DNA of 64,000 nt, from NCBI RefSeq assembly GCF_016775155.1, contig NZ_JAEUGD010000042.1, positions 434,001 through 498,000 on the forward strand, in the 5' to 3' direction. This DNA comes from Fulvivirga marina. Its GTDB lineage: Bacteria; Bacteroidota; Bacteroidia; Cytophagales; Cyclobacteriaceae. Both the position numbers and the translations under genes were made by a program. Of this stretch, positions 35,539 through 44,095 are shown piece by piece. How positions within the stretch are numbered: position 1 is the stretch's first letter; each line of letters starts with the position of its first letter. The notes beneath the pieces are model-generated. The model did no database searches. It had not been told where the DNA came from and saw nothing but the letters and a program-made list of their open reading frames with translations.

Positions 35539-36426
35539 TTAGCAATGTTCCAGTTCGCAAGTCTCATTCTCAGTTTCAAACTCAATGGTGGCATGCTTGA
35601 TGGAAAACGATTTTAGGAGATTTCTTATCTCCTCTTTTATTTGTGCTAATTCCTCCATTCCCTTTTCGGCTGTCACCACAAGATGTGCACTGAAAATATA
35701 GTATTCACCGTCCATTGACCACAAGTGGCAATCATGTATGTCTTTGATTGCAGCATTCTTTCTTATTTCATCTGCAATTTCATCTATCTCTACACCTTTT
35801 GGGGTGCCCTGAAGTATAATTCTGAAGCTCTTTTTAATATTCATAAAAACATTATATAGAATGTAAATTGCTATGCAAAGTGATAGTATGGGGTCAATAA
35901 TGGGAAGGTTATAGTATCTCATAATGATGGAGCCTATTAATACGGCTACCCACCCCAGCACATCTTCAAGCAAGTGTAGTGATACAACCTCTTCATTTAT
36001 TGATGAGCCTTTTCTTAACTTGAGTACTGCAGCTCCATTAATCACAATGCCAAGTATAGCCAGATACATCATACCTTGGGCATCTGGCTGTTCGGGGTTA
36101 AAAAGTCTTGGGATAGCTTCGTAAATGATGATGCCAGAACCAGTGAACAGCACAACCGAGTTAATGACCGCTCCCAATAGGGAAAACCTGCTGTAACCAT
36201 AAGAAAAGGTTTTGTCACGCCCTTTACCTGAAAGCTTTTGAAAATACCATGAAAGCCCTAGACTAAGACTGTCTCCCAGATCATGCAGAGCATCGGAAAG
36301 AATGGCGACACTATTAGTGAAAAGTCCGCCAATGATCTCAATAACCGTAAAACCTAAGTTTAAGAAAAAAGCTAATTTCAGGTTTTTCACCCCGTGGTGA
36401 TGATGGTGTCCGTGATCGTGTCCCAT
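35539..36426 (-). CDS. cation diffusion facilitator, zinc exporter type (ZitB/CzcD-like)
   Basis: A 295-residue CDF antiporter exchanging cytosolic Zn2+ (or Cd2+/Co2+) for protons. It opens with a His-rich tail (MGHDHGHHHHHG). Six helices follow, with both canonical metal-site motifs: SDALHDLGD in helix 2 (HxxxD) and LHLLEDVLG in helix 5 (HxxxD). The cytosolic C-terminal domain ends with a conserved CHLWSMDGEYYIFSAHLVV strand. This contrasts with the Cys-type short homologue at 18306. It is convergent with glsA and divergent from a sialidase-like gene. Confidence 0.94.
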   Translation of the reverse strand: MGHDHGHHHHHGVKNLKLAFFLNLGFTVIEIIGGLFTNSVAILSDALHDLGDSLSLGLSWYFQKLSGKGRDKTFSYGYSRFSLLGAVINSVVLFTGSGIIIYEAIPRLFNPEQPDAQGMMYLAILGIVINGAAVLKLRKGSSINEEVVSLHLLEDVLGWVAVLIGSIIMRYYNLPIIDPILSLCIAIYILYNVFMNIKKSFRIILQGTPKGVEIDEIADEIRKNAAIKDIHDCHLWSMDGEYYIFSAHLVVTAEKGMEELAQIKEEIRNLLKSFSIKHATIEFETENETCELEHC

Positions 36427-36480
36427 ATATTTATTTTATCTTCCCTGAATTAATATTTAAATTAACAACAAGCCAATCAG

Positions 36481-36510
36481 TTGCACAGTTTTAAGGCAAT
36501 TGTATATTTG
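36481..36510 (+). promoter_or_regulatory. Bacteroidota-type promoter of the sialidase-like gene
   Basis: TTG at 36481-36483 and TATATTTG at 36503-36510 are separated by exactly 19 bases, a full match to TTG-N19-TAnnTTTG. The start codon is at 36530, so the leader would be only about 15 bases. Confidence 0.65.
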
Positions 36511-36529
36511 TTTAACTAATTTATCAACT

Positions 36530-37861
36530 ATGCGGTATATTTTCAGTGTACTACTGACCATAATTTTTGCAGAGTCATATGTTTATGGCCAATTCAAGAA
36601 TATCGTGCTTGACAGGCAGGATTCCATAACTCGAGCTCCTGCGGAACCCAGTGTGGCTATTTCGTATAAAGATCGTGACAACATTGTAGGGTCGGCTATT
36701 TTAGACAAAGTATATGTAACAAAAGATGGGGGTAAGACCTGGTCTAAGAACAGGCTTACTTCATCCTTGGGCGTATGGGGAGATCCGGTAGTGATATCTG
36801 ATAGGAAGGGCGACTTTTATTACTTTCACTTATCAGACCCTACAGGCAAAAATTGGCAGAGTGAAGAGATTCTGGACAGGATTGTTTGCCAGAAGTCATC
36901 TGATGAAGGTGAAACCTGGTCTGATGGAGCTTCAATAGGGGCTAATCATCCCAAAGACCAGGATAAAGAGTGGGCAGTGGCAGATCCCAATTCAGGAAAT
37001 ATCTATGTAAGTTGGACCCAGTTTGATGATTATGGATCGAAAGAAGAGGGCTGCTACAGTAATATTCTGTTTTCAGAAAGCAATGGTGGTAAGAAGTGGT
37101 CTGATCCGATCAAAATAAACCAATTGCAGGGTGATTGTGTAGATGATGATAATACTGTGGAGGGAGCTGTGCCCGCGGTCGGTCCGTTGGGGCAGCTTTA
37201 CGTGGCATGGTCTTATGGAGGCAAAATATATCTCGACAGGTCATTAGATAAAGGGAAGAACTGGCTTAGGAATGATATTGTAGTGACTGAGCAGCCTGGA
37301 GGATGGTCTTTGAATATACCGGGGCTAAACAGGACTAACGGTATGCCCGTACTTATTTGCGATAACAGTAATAGTCAGTATAGAGGATTTCTCTATCTTA
37401 ACTGGTCAGACCAGCGCAATGGAGAGGATGATACGGATATCTGGTTTATGAAGTCTGCCAATCATGGCGATACATGGTCTACGCCTGTCCGTGTTAACGA
37501 TGATGCACCGGGAAAGCACCAGTTTCTTTCATGGATGACCATGGATGAAACCAGTGGGTTTATTTATATAGTATACTATGATCGAAGGGAACATGATGAT
37601 CTGCAGACGGATGTTTATTTAGCCTATTCTACTGACGGGGGAAACTCTTTCACTAATAAAAAAATCAGTGAAAAACCTTTTTCACCTGATGAAGAGAATT
37701 TCTTTGGGGATTATACCAATATAGCTGCTCATGATGGCAGAATTGTGCCCATGTGGACCCGCATGGATGATGGTCAAACTTCTATTATAACCACTGTTAT
37801 TGAGCAGGAAGCGCTTACTGGTGTAAAAAGGCAAGAGAAGAAAAGGAAAAAAGCAAAATAG
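36530..37861 (+). CDS. exported sialidase-like six-bladed propeller protein
   Basis: A 443-residue exported protein. The start at 36530 (MRYIFSVLL) is chosen because it gives a signal peptide ending VYGQ. The body has Asp boxes in regular spacing: TKDGGKTW, SSDEGETW, SLDKGKNW, SANHGDTW and STDGGNSF, with bladed segments such as NIYVSWTQFDDYG and FLYLNWSDQRNGEDD. This is the BNR/sialidase-superfamily fold. The arginine triad and Tyr/Glu pair of true sialidases were not identified, so the substrate is unknown. The short Lys/Arg-rich C-terminal tail is unusual. It has its own promoter and a hairpin downstream. Confidence 0.75.
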   Translation: MRYIFSVLLTIIFAESYVYGQFKNIVLDRQDSITRAPAEPSVAISYKDRDNIVGSAILDKVYVTKDGGKTWSKNRLTSSLGVWGDPVVISDRKGDFYYFHLSDPTGKNWQSEEILDRIVCQKSSDEGETWSDGASIGANHPKDQDKEWAVADPNSGNIYVSWTQFDDYGSKEEGCYSNILFSESNGGKKWSDPIKINQLQGDCVDDDNTVEGAVPAVGPLGQLYVAWSYGGKIYLDRSLDKGKNWLRNDIVVTEQPGGWSLNIPGLNRTNGMPVLICDNSNSQYRGFLYLNWSDQRNGEDDTDIWFMKSANHGDTWSTPVRVNDDAPGKHQFLSWMTMDETSGFIYIVYYDRREHDDLQTDVYLAYSTDGGNSFTNKKISEKPFSPDEENFFGDYTNIAAHDGRIVPMWTRMDDGQTSIITTVIEQEALTGVKRQEKKRKKAK

Positions 37862-37879
37862 ATCTAAATCCAGGTGTGG

Positions 37880-37918
37880 TAAACGGTATAGCGAAAGCTG
37901 TTATCGATATACTGTTTA
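37880..37918 (+). repeat. 15-bp inverted repeat after the sialidase-like gene
   Basis: The arms at 37880-37894 (taaacggtatagcga) and 37904-37918 (tcgatatactgttta) pair with one G-U and one mismatch around a 9-base loop. No T-run follows. It could be a terminator of unusual form or an operator for the next gene, 58 bases on. Confidence 0.45.
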
Positions 37919-37975
37919 ACTAATTGGATATTAGTAAGATTTTGATAAATTGCCTGTCTTTAAAACCAGTAAATA

Positions 37976-39334
37976 ATGAATCAACCTACCCAAACCGTTT
38001 TAAGCTTTTTGCTTTATTTCTTCTTTATTGCCTTCTTTTCGATGAGTTGTTCGCAGAGCTCTTCGCAAGAGAAACTGGCAATTGAAAAGGATACTTTGCA
38101 ATCGCCACCTGTTTTATTATTTGCTATGCCAGAGGATGTAGGCCTAAGTACTGACAGCTTAAAAAAGGTTGATGAGTTGATCTCCCGGTATGTAAAGGAA
38201 AAAAAGTTTCCGGGAGCTGTAGTACTTATAGCCAAGGGGGGCAAGATTATCTATGAAACAGAAGTTGGGTGGAGTGATTCCATGCATACCGAACCCTACC
38301 GTAAGGATCATATTTTCAGAATGGCCTCCATGACTAAACCTCTGACTTCGGTTGCTGCCATGCAATTATATGAGCAGGGAAAGTTGGACCTTAATGATCC
38401 TGTATCTAAGTACATTCCTGAATTTGCCGATGCAACGGTGCTTACAGCGTTTCACAAGGAAGATACCACATGGGAGAGCCGCCAGGCTCGCCATGCACCA
38501 ACGATACACCATCTTTTGACGCATACATCGGGTATCCCTTATGGGTTCATAACTCCTGAAGTGAATGGAGCCATCATGGCCAAGTATGATATACCGGACC
38601 TTGCCACTCATCTTGATGTAAAACTTGAAGAAAGCATGGCGTCCCTTGGTAAGTTGCCATTAGCCCATGACCCGGGAGAAAGATTTACCTATGGACTGAG
38701 TACTGACGTTTTGGGAAGAGTTGTTGAAGTTGCTAGTGGTATGAGCCTGGCAGATTATTTTAAAAAGAATATTACGGGGCCGCTGGGAATGGAGGATACA
38801 GATTTTTTTCTTGACGAAACTCAGGCATCCCGCTTGGTAGACAATTATATGCTAAATGATAGCGGGAGAATAACAAGTACCTATGATTTAGGCAAGTTGT
38901 ATGATCCGGACTTTCCTGTTAAGGGGGCTTCTTACTTCTCAGGGGGAAGTGGCCTGAGCGGAACAGCCCGAGACTATTTTGTTTTTAGTCAAACAATGTT
39001 GGAAAAGGGTACATTTCAAGGGGTGCAACTGCTGAAGCCTGAAACTGCTAAAATGATGGAGATAAACCAATTGGATACAGTATCTTTCCCTTGGGCGGAT
39101 TCTGGTTTTGGGTATGGTTTTGAAGTGGCTAATAAGCATCCGGTAAAGCCCTCCGGTACTTTTTACTGGGGAGGGGCTTTCAGTACAACTTTTTGGATAG
39201 ATCCTGAAAATGAAATAGTTGCAATCATGCTTAGCCAGGTACTCTTTGGCTCAAATGAGATGTTCAAGGAATTTGAAAATCTGGTTTATAATGCGATGGA
39301 TGAAGAAAACGTAGCTGAGTTGGCGAATAATTAA
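37976..39334 (+). CDS. beta-lactamase-family serine hydrolase, lipoprotein
   Basis: A 452-residue class-C beta-lactamase-like serine hydrolase (EstB/penicillin-binding esterase group). The lipoprotein signal ends FFSMSC with Cys25. The catalytic Ser118-x-x-Lys121 is in RMASMTKPLT, the second motif is YGLS in ERFTYGLSTDVLGRV, and a GG motif near the end is YWGGAFSTTFWIDP. Relatives include esterases, D-aminopeptidases and transesterases; true beta-lactamase activity is unlikely from sequence alone. Envelope-anchored. It is not in an obvious operon. Confidence 0.88.
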   Translation: MNQPTQTVLSFLLYFFFIAFFSMSCSQSSSQEKLAIEKDTLQSPPVLLFAMPEDVGLSTDSLKKVDELISRYVKEKKFPGAVVLIAKGGKIIYETEVGWSDSMHTEPYRKDHIFRMASMTKPLTSVAAMQLYEQGKLDLNDPVSKYIPEFADATVLTAFHKEDTTWESRQARHAPTIHHLLTHTSGIPYGFITPEVNGAIMAKYDIPDLATHLDVKLEESMASLGKLPLAHDPGERFTYGLSTDVLGRVVEVASGMSLADYFKKNITGPLGMEDTDFFLDETQASRLVDNYMLNDSGRITSTYDLGKLYDPDFPVKGASYFSGGSGLSGTARDYFVFSQTMLEKGTFQGVQLLKPETAKMMEINQLDTVSFPWADSGFGYGFEVANKHPVKPSGTFYWGGAFSTTFWIDPENEIVAIMLSQVLFGSNEMFKEFENLVYNAMDEENVAELANN

Positions 39335-39654
39335 TATAAATAGCTATTAACCCTTTATTGTAAATTCCCCATAGTTTAATACTGGTTCAAATGTCAGTAT
39401 CTGGTCTGTACGTTATACTCTAAAAGGCCAGGGTAAAGAGTAGTAGCAGTTATATCACAGTTTTGAAGGCGATATTATGGATATATTTTGCGTTAGAACT
39501 TGTTATATACATACTGTTGATTATTTAAGCTGTTCATTATTTTTTGTATTGATTATCATGTGAATATAATGTCTTTTGACATTGAAAGGACCATTATCAG
39601 TTCTCCTTTTTGCAGTTTTAAAATGTGAAATATTGTAACAATCTTACTTGACCG
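39335..39654. other. 320-bp intergenic region before the hybrid regulator
   Basis: No gene is seen. It holds a small inverted repeat, aatgtc-tttt-gacatt (39568-39583), about 72 bases before the regulator start, which may be an operator. No full TTG-N19-TAnnTTTG promoter was found. AT content is high, as expected for a regulatory spacer. Confidence 0.5.
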
Positions 39655-42600
39655 ATGAAGATTAAGATTCTTGTGTTATTGGTGTTCGGTGGTATACTGA
39701 TAGGAAGTTTAGCTGCTCAGCCGCAAATACCGCTCACTTTTAAATTTGAACATCTCAATGTGGAGACAGGACTGTCTCATGGAGAGGTTAACTGCATTCT
39801 TAAAGATAGCCGAGGTTATGTTTGGATAGGAACTTCTTCGGGGCTTAATCTGTATAATGGCTATTTTATCAAAAACTTTATTAATGATCCTCGCGATTCC
39901 AATTCTATTGGTTCAACAATAATATCCGATCTTTTTGAGGGGCCTGATGGTAATATTTGGGTGAATACCCAGCAGGGTATGAATATATATGATCCAAAAC
40001 TTGAAATATTTGAGCAGGATATTTCTGGTTATATCGAAAGGTATGAGCTGCCAGCAGGCCCTGTAACCGATATCGCTCAAACTGATAATGACGTATATTG
40101 GTTTATTAGCTCAAATGACGGTGTAACCTGTTATAATAATCAGGATAACTCATCAATACGCTTTGCAAGGGGTACGGAACATCCAATAGGTTCAAACGGA
40201 GTCTCAGCAATTCATCAGGATGGTGATGGTGATATTTGGTTTATTCATAATAATGGTCTACTGGAAAAAGTAGATGGGAAGACTCTACAGGTTACGGAGC
40301 AGTATTCGTACTTGGTAGACCAGTTTAAAGGACAGTTGCAGAATTTTGAGATGATTGTTGATAGAGACAATGACCTTTGGATATATCTACCATTTGCTGC
40401 TCATGGCGTATTTCATTTTAAACCAGACGAAAGAACAATAGTTAACTATAGCAAAGACTCAAGTCCAATACAACTCAATACCAACCTTGTCACTGGTATA
40501 GTGGAAGATCCGGATGGTAGAATTTGGGTTGGTACAGACCATGGAGGTATTAATGTTATTGATAAGGAAACAGGGGCGGTTAGTTATCAGTTGCATCATC
40601 AAGAAGTGGAAAGCAGCCTTTCTCATAACAGTATTTACTGTTTATATAAAGATAATCAGGGAATTATTTGGGTAGGAACCTATAAAAAGGGAGTGAATTA
40701 CTACCATAAAAAGATTAAAAGATTTCCTCATTACAGACATAATATCCTAACGCCTGGCAGTCTGCCTTTTGATGATGTAAACCGCTTTGTGGCTGATGAT
40801 GAAGATAACATTTGGATTGGTACAAATGGAGGGGGACTGATTTATTTCAATCGGGCTGATAATACTTTCACACAATACAAAGCCAATCCAAATGACCCCA
40901 AAAGCATTAGTAGTGATGTGATTGTTAGTATGCTGATTGATAAATTCAATACACTATGGATAGGTACATACTTGGGAGGCTTAAATCAATTTGACGGAAA
41001 GCATTTCAAGCACTATAAAGCAGGCACTAAGAATAAATCGAGCCTTTCCGGTAACAATATATGGGAGCTGTTTGAGGATTCCAGGGGACAGTTATGGGTA
41101 GGAACACTAACTAGTGGTTTGGACAGATTTGTAAGAAATACAGAAGAGTTTGTGCACTATGGGGTGGGGGGAACAAAAGGAGATACTACTTTGCGAGTCA
41201 CTTATATACAAGCATTGGCTGAAGATAGTAGTGGTAACCTATGGGTTGGTGGTGGAGGAGGGGTGGATATTATAGACAAGGCTACGGACCGAGTCAGGTT
41301 GAACCCTGAAGATCCGGCTACACCATACCTTTTAACCGCTCATACTGTAGTCAGTTTGTACAAGGATTCTCAAGAACGTATGTGGGTAGGTACACAACAA
41401 GGCCTATATGTTTATGGAGAGGAAGGTGAGTTGTTAAATATGTTTACCTCAGAAAATGGCCTTCCTCATAATACAATCCTGAATATACTGGAAGAAGATG
41501 AGCATAACTTATGGTTTAGTACTCCGAATGGTATTTCTAATATGGTGATAGATGACGTGGTTGATCTTTCGAAGATCCGTTTCGTTAATTTTGATGAAAG
41601 TGACGGCCTTCAAGGAAAAGTATTTAATGAAAATGCGGCATTAAAAACCGCCAGCGGTGAACTGATATTTGGAGGAGCCAACGGTTTTAACATTTTCGAT
41701 CCCAAAGAGCTTAAGGTTAAGGAAGAAACATCGGAAATTGTTTTTTCAGACTTTCAGTTGTTTAATAAGAGTTTGAAAGTAAACGAGCTGTATCAGGGAA
41801 GGGCTATACTGACCAAGTCCCTTCCTTTTACCAATGAGGTTACTTTAAAATACGATGAAAATGTTTTTTCCATAGAGTTTGCTGCCATCAACTTTTTACA
41901 TCCCGGCAAAACTAAATACAAATACAAATTGGAGGGGTTTGATAGTCAATGGCGAATGGCGGATCAGACAAGGAGGGCGACCTATACCAATCTTGATCCG
42001 GGTAACTACACCTTTAAAGTAATTAGTTCTAATAGTAACGGAGTCTGGAATGATCAGAATGCAGCTAGTATGGATATCTCCGTATTACCTCCTTTTTGGA
42101 AAAAAAATTGGGCATATGCAATTTATGCGGTATTAATGTTGGCTTTACTTTTTCTTGTAAGAAGAGTGATGCTCCAACGCGAAAGGGTGAAATTCAGAAT
42201 AGAACAGGCACGTAGAGAGGCGCAGCAAATGCATGAGTTGGATCTATTAAAGATTAGGTTTTTCACAAACTTAAGTCATGAATTTCGTACGCCACTCTCT
42301 CTCATACTGGCACCTTTGGAAAAGCTGATGGACAATGCTCAGAGTCAGTATCAGAAAATGCAATACCAAATGATTGATAGGAATGCCAGAAGGTTGCTTA
42401 ACCTGCTCAATCAGCTATTGGATTTTCGTAAACTCGAAGTAGATACTATTGAACTTTATACCTCCGAAGGAAATATTATCAAATTTATTGAGGAGTCTGT
42501 ACACTCTTTTTCGGACCTGTCAGAAAATAAAAGCGTAACACTTCACTTTCACTGCAAAGTAGAAGAATTATATGTTTTGTTTGATATGGACAAACTGGAA

Positions 42601-43803
42601 AAGATCCTTTTCAACCTTTTGTCTAATGCATTCAAGTTTACCTCGGAGAATGATCGTATCGATGTTGTTGTTGATTGTTATGATCAAGAAAAGGGGGTGA
42701 AGCTGATTGAGATCAAAGTAACTGATACAGGAATTGGTATTCCAAAAGAACAGCAGGAAAAAATCTTTGAACGTTTCTTTAGAAATGATACGCCCGGTAG
42801 CATGGTTAATCAGGGTAGTGGAATTGGTTTGGCCATTACACGCGAATTTGTAAAAATCCATGGTGGTACCATTACGGTGGAAAGTGACCAGGGTAAAGGT
42901 ACATGCTTTACGGTTCACCTTCCTGTGGAGGAAGTTGGCAGAAAGGATGCTGCAAGTCAGAAAGAGTTAGCGAATAGTAGCAGTAAGGCGGGTGTCTCTG
43001 AATGTTATGAGCCGGAGCGAGTCTATGATGAGGGCACACCGTTGATACTTCTTGTAGAAGATAATGAAGACTTTCGTTTCTATTTAAAGGATAACCTGAG
43101 TGTACATTTTAAGGTAGTGGAGGCTAAAAATGGAAAGGAGGGTTGGCAAAAAGCACTTTCTTGTCTCCCCGACTTGATAGTGAGTGATCTTATGATGCCG
43201 GAGCTCAATGGTATTGCGCTTTGCGAAAAGCTTAAAGGAGATGCCCGAACTTCTCATATTCCCGTGGTTTTGCTTACAGCTGACTCAGCAGAAGACAAAC
43301 AGATCAAAACCCTGTCCTTGGGGGCTGATGACTATATGACTAAGCCATTTAATTTTGAAATCTTATTGTCAAGGATTAAAAACCTGATCATACAGCGTAA
43401 ATCTTTGCAAGAAATCTACCAAAAGAAGATCAGCGTTCAGACCAGTGAAATGGAAATCACATCATTGGATGATAAACTTATTCAAAACGCCATCAGTATA
43501 GTTGAAAAGAATATATCAGATCCTGAATTTACAGTAGAAATGTTTAGCAAGGAGCTTGGCCTGAGCCGGGTACACCTTTATAAAAAGCTGGTATCATTAA
43601 CAGGAAGTACACCCATAGAATTCATTCGCAATATAAGATTACAGCATGCGGCTCAATTTCTCAAAGAAAGCCAGTTAACCGTGGCTGAAGTTGCATATAA
43701 TGTGGGGTATAACAATAGGAAGTATTTTACCAAGCATTTTAAAGCTGCTTATAAGATGCCGCCATCAGAATATGCTGCAAAGCAGTCGGTGAGTAGTAAG
43801 TAA
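39655..43803 (+). CDS. hybrid two-component system regulator (HTCS) of the glycan locus
   Basis: A 1382-residue single-protein two-component system. The signal sequence is followed by a large periplasmic sensor of two-component-regulator propeller repeats (about residues 30-750; for example YVWIGTSSGLN, NIWVNTQQGMN and RIWVGTDHGG). A Y_Y_Y domain (about 757-815) and one membrane helix (about 820-842) come next. Then come HisKA with His875 (FFTNLSHEFRTPLSLI), HATPase (GSGIGLAITREFV), a receiver with Asp1178 (LPDLIVSDLMMPELNG) and a C-terminal AraC-type DNA-binding domain. Such proteins bind a glycan oligosaccharide in the periplasm and activate the adjacent locus. It lies directly upstream of susC on the same strand. 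Confidence 0.96.
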   Translation: MKIKILVLLVFGGILIGSLAAQPQIPLTFKFEHLNVETGLSHGEVNCILKDSRGYVWIGTSSGLNLYNGYFIKNFINDPRDSNSIGSTIISDLFEGPDGNIWVNTQQGMNIYDPKLEIFEQDISGYIERYELPAGPVTDIAQTDNDVYWFISSNDGVTCYNNQDNSSIRFARGTEHPIGSNGVSAIHQDGDGDIWFIHNNGLLEKVDGKTLQVTEQYSYLVDQFKGQLQNFEMIVDRDNDLWIYLPFAAHGVFHFKPDERTIVNYSKDSSPIQLNTNLVTGIVEDPDGRIWVGTDHGGINVIDKETGAVSYQLHHQEVESSLSHNSIYCLYKDNQGIIWVGTYKKGVNYYHKKIKRFPHYRHNILTPGSLPFDDVNRFVADDEDNIWIGTNGGGLIYFNRADNTFTQYKANPNDPKSISSDVIVSMLIDKFNTLWIGTYLGGLNQFDGKHFKHYKAGTKNKSSLSGNNIWELFEDSRGQLWVGTLTSGLDRFVRNTEEFVHYGVGGTKGDTTLRVTYIQALAEDSSGNLWVGGGGGVDIIDKATDRVRLNPEDPATPYLLTAHTVVSLYKDSQERMWVGTQQGLYVYGEEGELLNMFTSENGLPHNTILNILEEDEHNLWFSTPNGISNMVIDDVVDLSKIRFVNFDESDGLQGKVFNENAALKTASGELIFGGANGFNIFDPKELKVKEETSEIVFSDFQLFNKSLKVNELYQGRAILTKSLPFTNEVTLKYDENVFSIEFAAINFLHPGKTKYKYKLEGFDSQWRMADQTRRATYTNLDPGNYTFKVISSNSNGVWNDQNAASMDISVLPPFWKKNWAYAIYAVLMLALLFLVRRVMLQRERVKFRIEQARREAQQMHELDLLKIRFFTNLSHEFRTPLSLILAPLEKLMDNAQSQYQKMQYQMIDRNARRLLNLLNQLLDFRKLEVDTIELYTSEGNIIKFIEESVHSFSDLSENKSVTLHFHCKVEELYVLFDMDKLEKILFNLLSNAFKFTSENDRIDVVVDCYDQEKGVKLIEIKVTDTGIGIPKEQQEKIFERFFRNDTPGSMVNQGSGIGLAITREFVKIHGGTITVESDQGKGTCFTVHLPVEEVGRKDAASQKELANSSSKAGVSECYEPERVYDEGTPLILLVEDNEDFRFYLKDNLSVHFKVVEAKNGKEGWQKALSCLPDLIVSDLMMPELNGIALCEKLKGDARTSHIPVVLLTADSAEDKQIKTLSLGADDYMTKPFNFEILLSRIKNLIIQRKSLQEIYQKKISVQTSEMEITSLDDKLIQNAISIVEKNISDPEFTVEMFSKELGLSRVHLYKKLVSLTGSTPIEFIRNIRLQHAAQFLKESQLTVAEVAYNVGYNNRKYFTKHFKAAYKMPPSEYAAKQSVSSK

Positions 43804-44095
43804 TACCCTGGATACAAAATTTAATATTGCTTCAAATGAGTAATGCCTAATAGGATTACGTGTCTTGCTTAAAAACTTCCGATTTCTTTGTCTAAAATCC
43901 CGTTAGAGCTTGTCGAAATGGCCTATTTAACCAATCAAGGTCATATTTGAAACATTTGATACCTCTCTCAATTTCTTAATCTAACTACATTGTATGTCGC
44001 AAACGTTTGCTAAAATCTCAGCAAACGTTTTAGATCATTTGAAATGTTTTGCCAGCCAAAATATTTATAGAACCAAATTAAAAAGCACATGTAAT
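43804..44095. promoter_or_regulatory. 292-bp regulatory region before susC
   Basis: Spacer between the regulator and the first structural gene of the locus. It contains the two LacI-type operators described separately and A/T-rich DNA upstream of them. No clear -33/-7 pair was found; HTCS activators usually bind in this position, but no direct-repeat site could be pinned down by eye. Confidence 0.5.
43999..44031. promoter_or_regulatory. tandem LacI/GalR-type operators before susC
   Basis: A perfect 12-bp palindrome gcaaacgtttgc (43999-44010) and a second copy, gcaaacgttt (44021-44030), with the same AAACGTTT core around a central CG. The centres are 21 bp apart, two turns of the helix, so two dimers would bind one face. 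Central-CG palindromes are typical of LacI-family operators. No LacI gene is in the window. The sites lie 65-97 bases before the susC start and could repress or fine-tune the locus alongside the hybrid regulator (inference). Confidence 0.7.

Noticed and set aside
39655-43803. Frameshift or fusion in the very long regulator
   Set aside because: The order propeller, Y_Y_Y, kinase, receiver and AraC domain is the normal HTCS plan, and the length is usual.
43994-44095. Extended N terminus of SusC starting in the operator region
   Set aside because: A clean signal peptide begins at 44096; the extension has no signal features and reads through the LacI-type sites.
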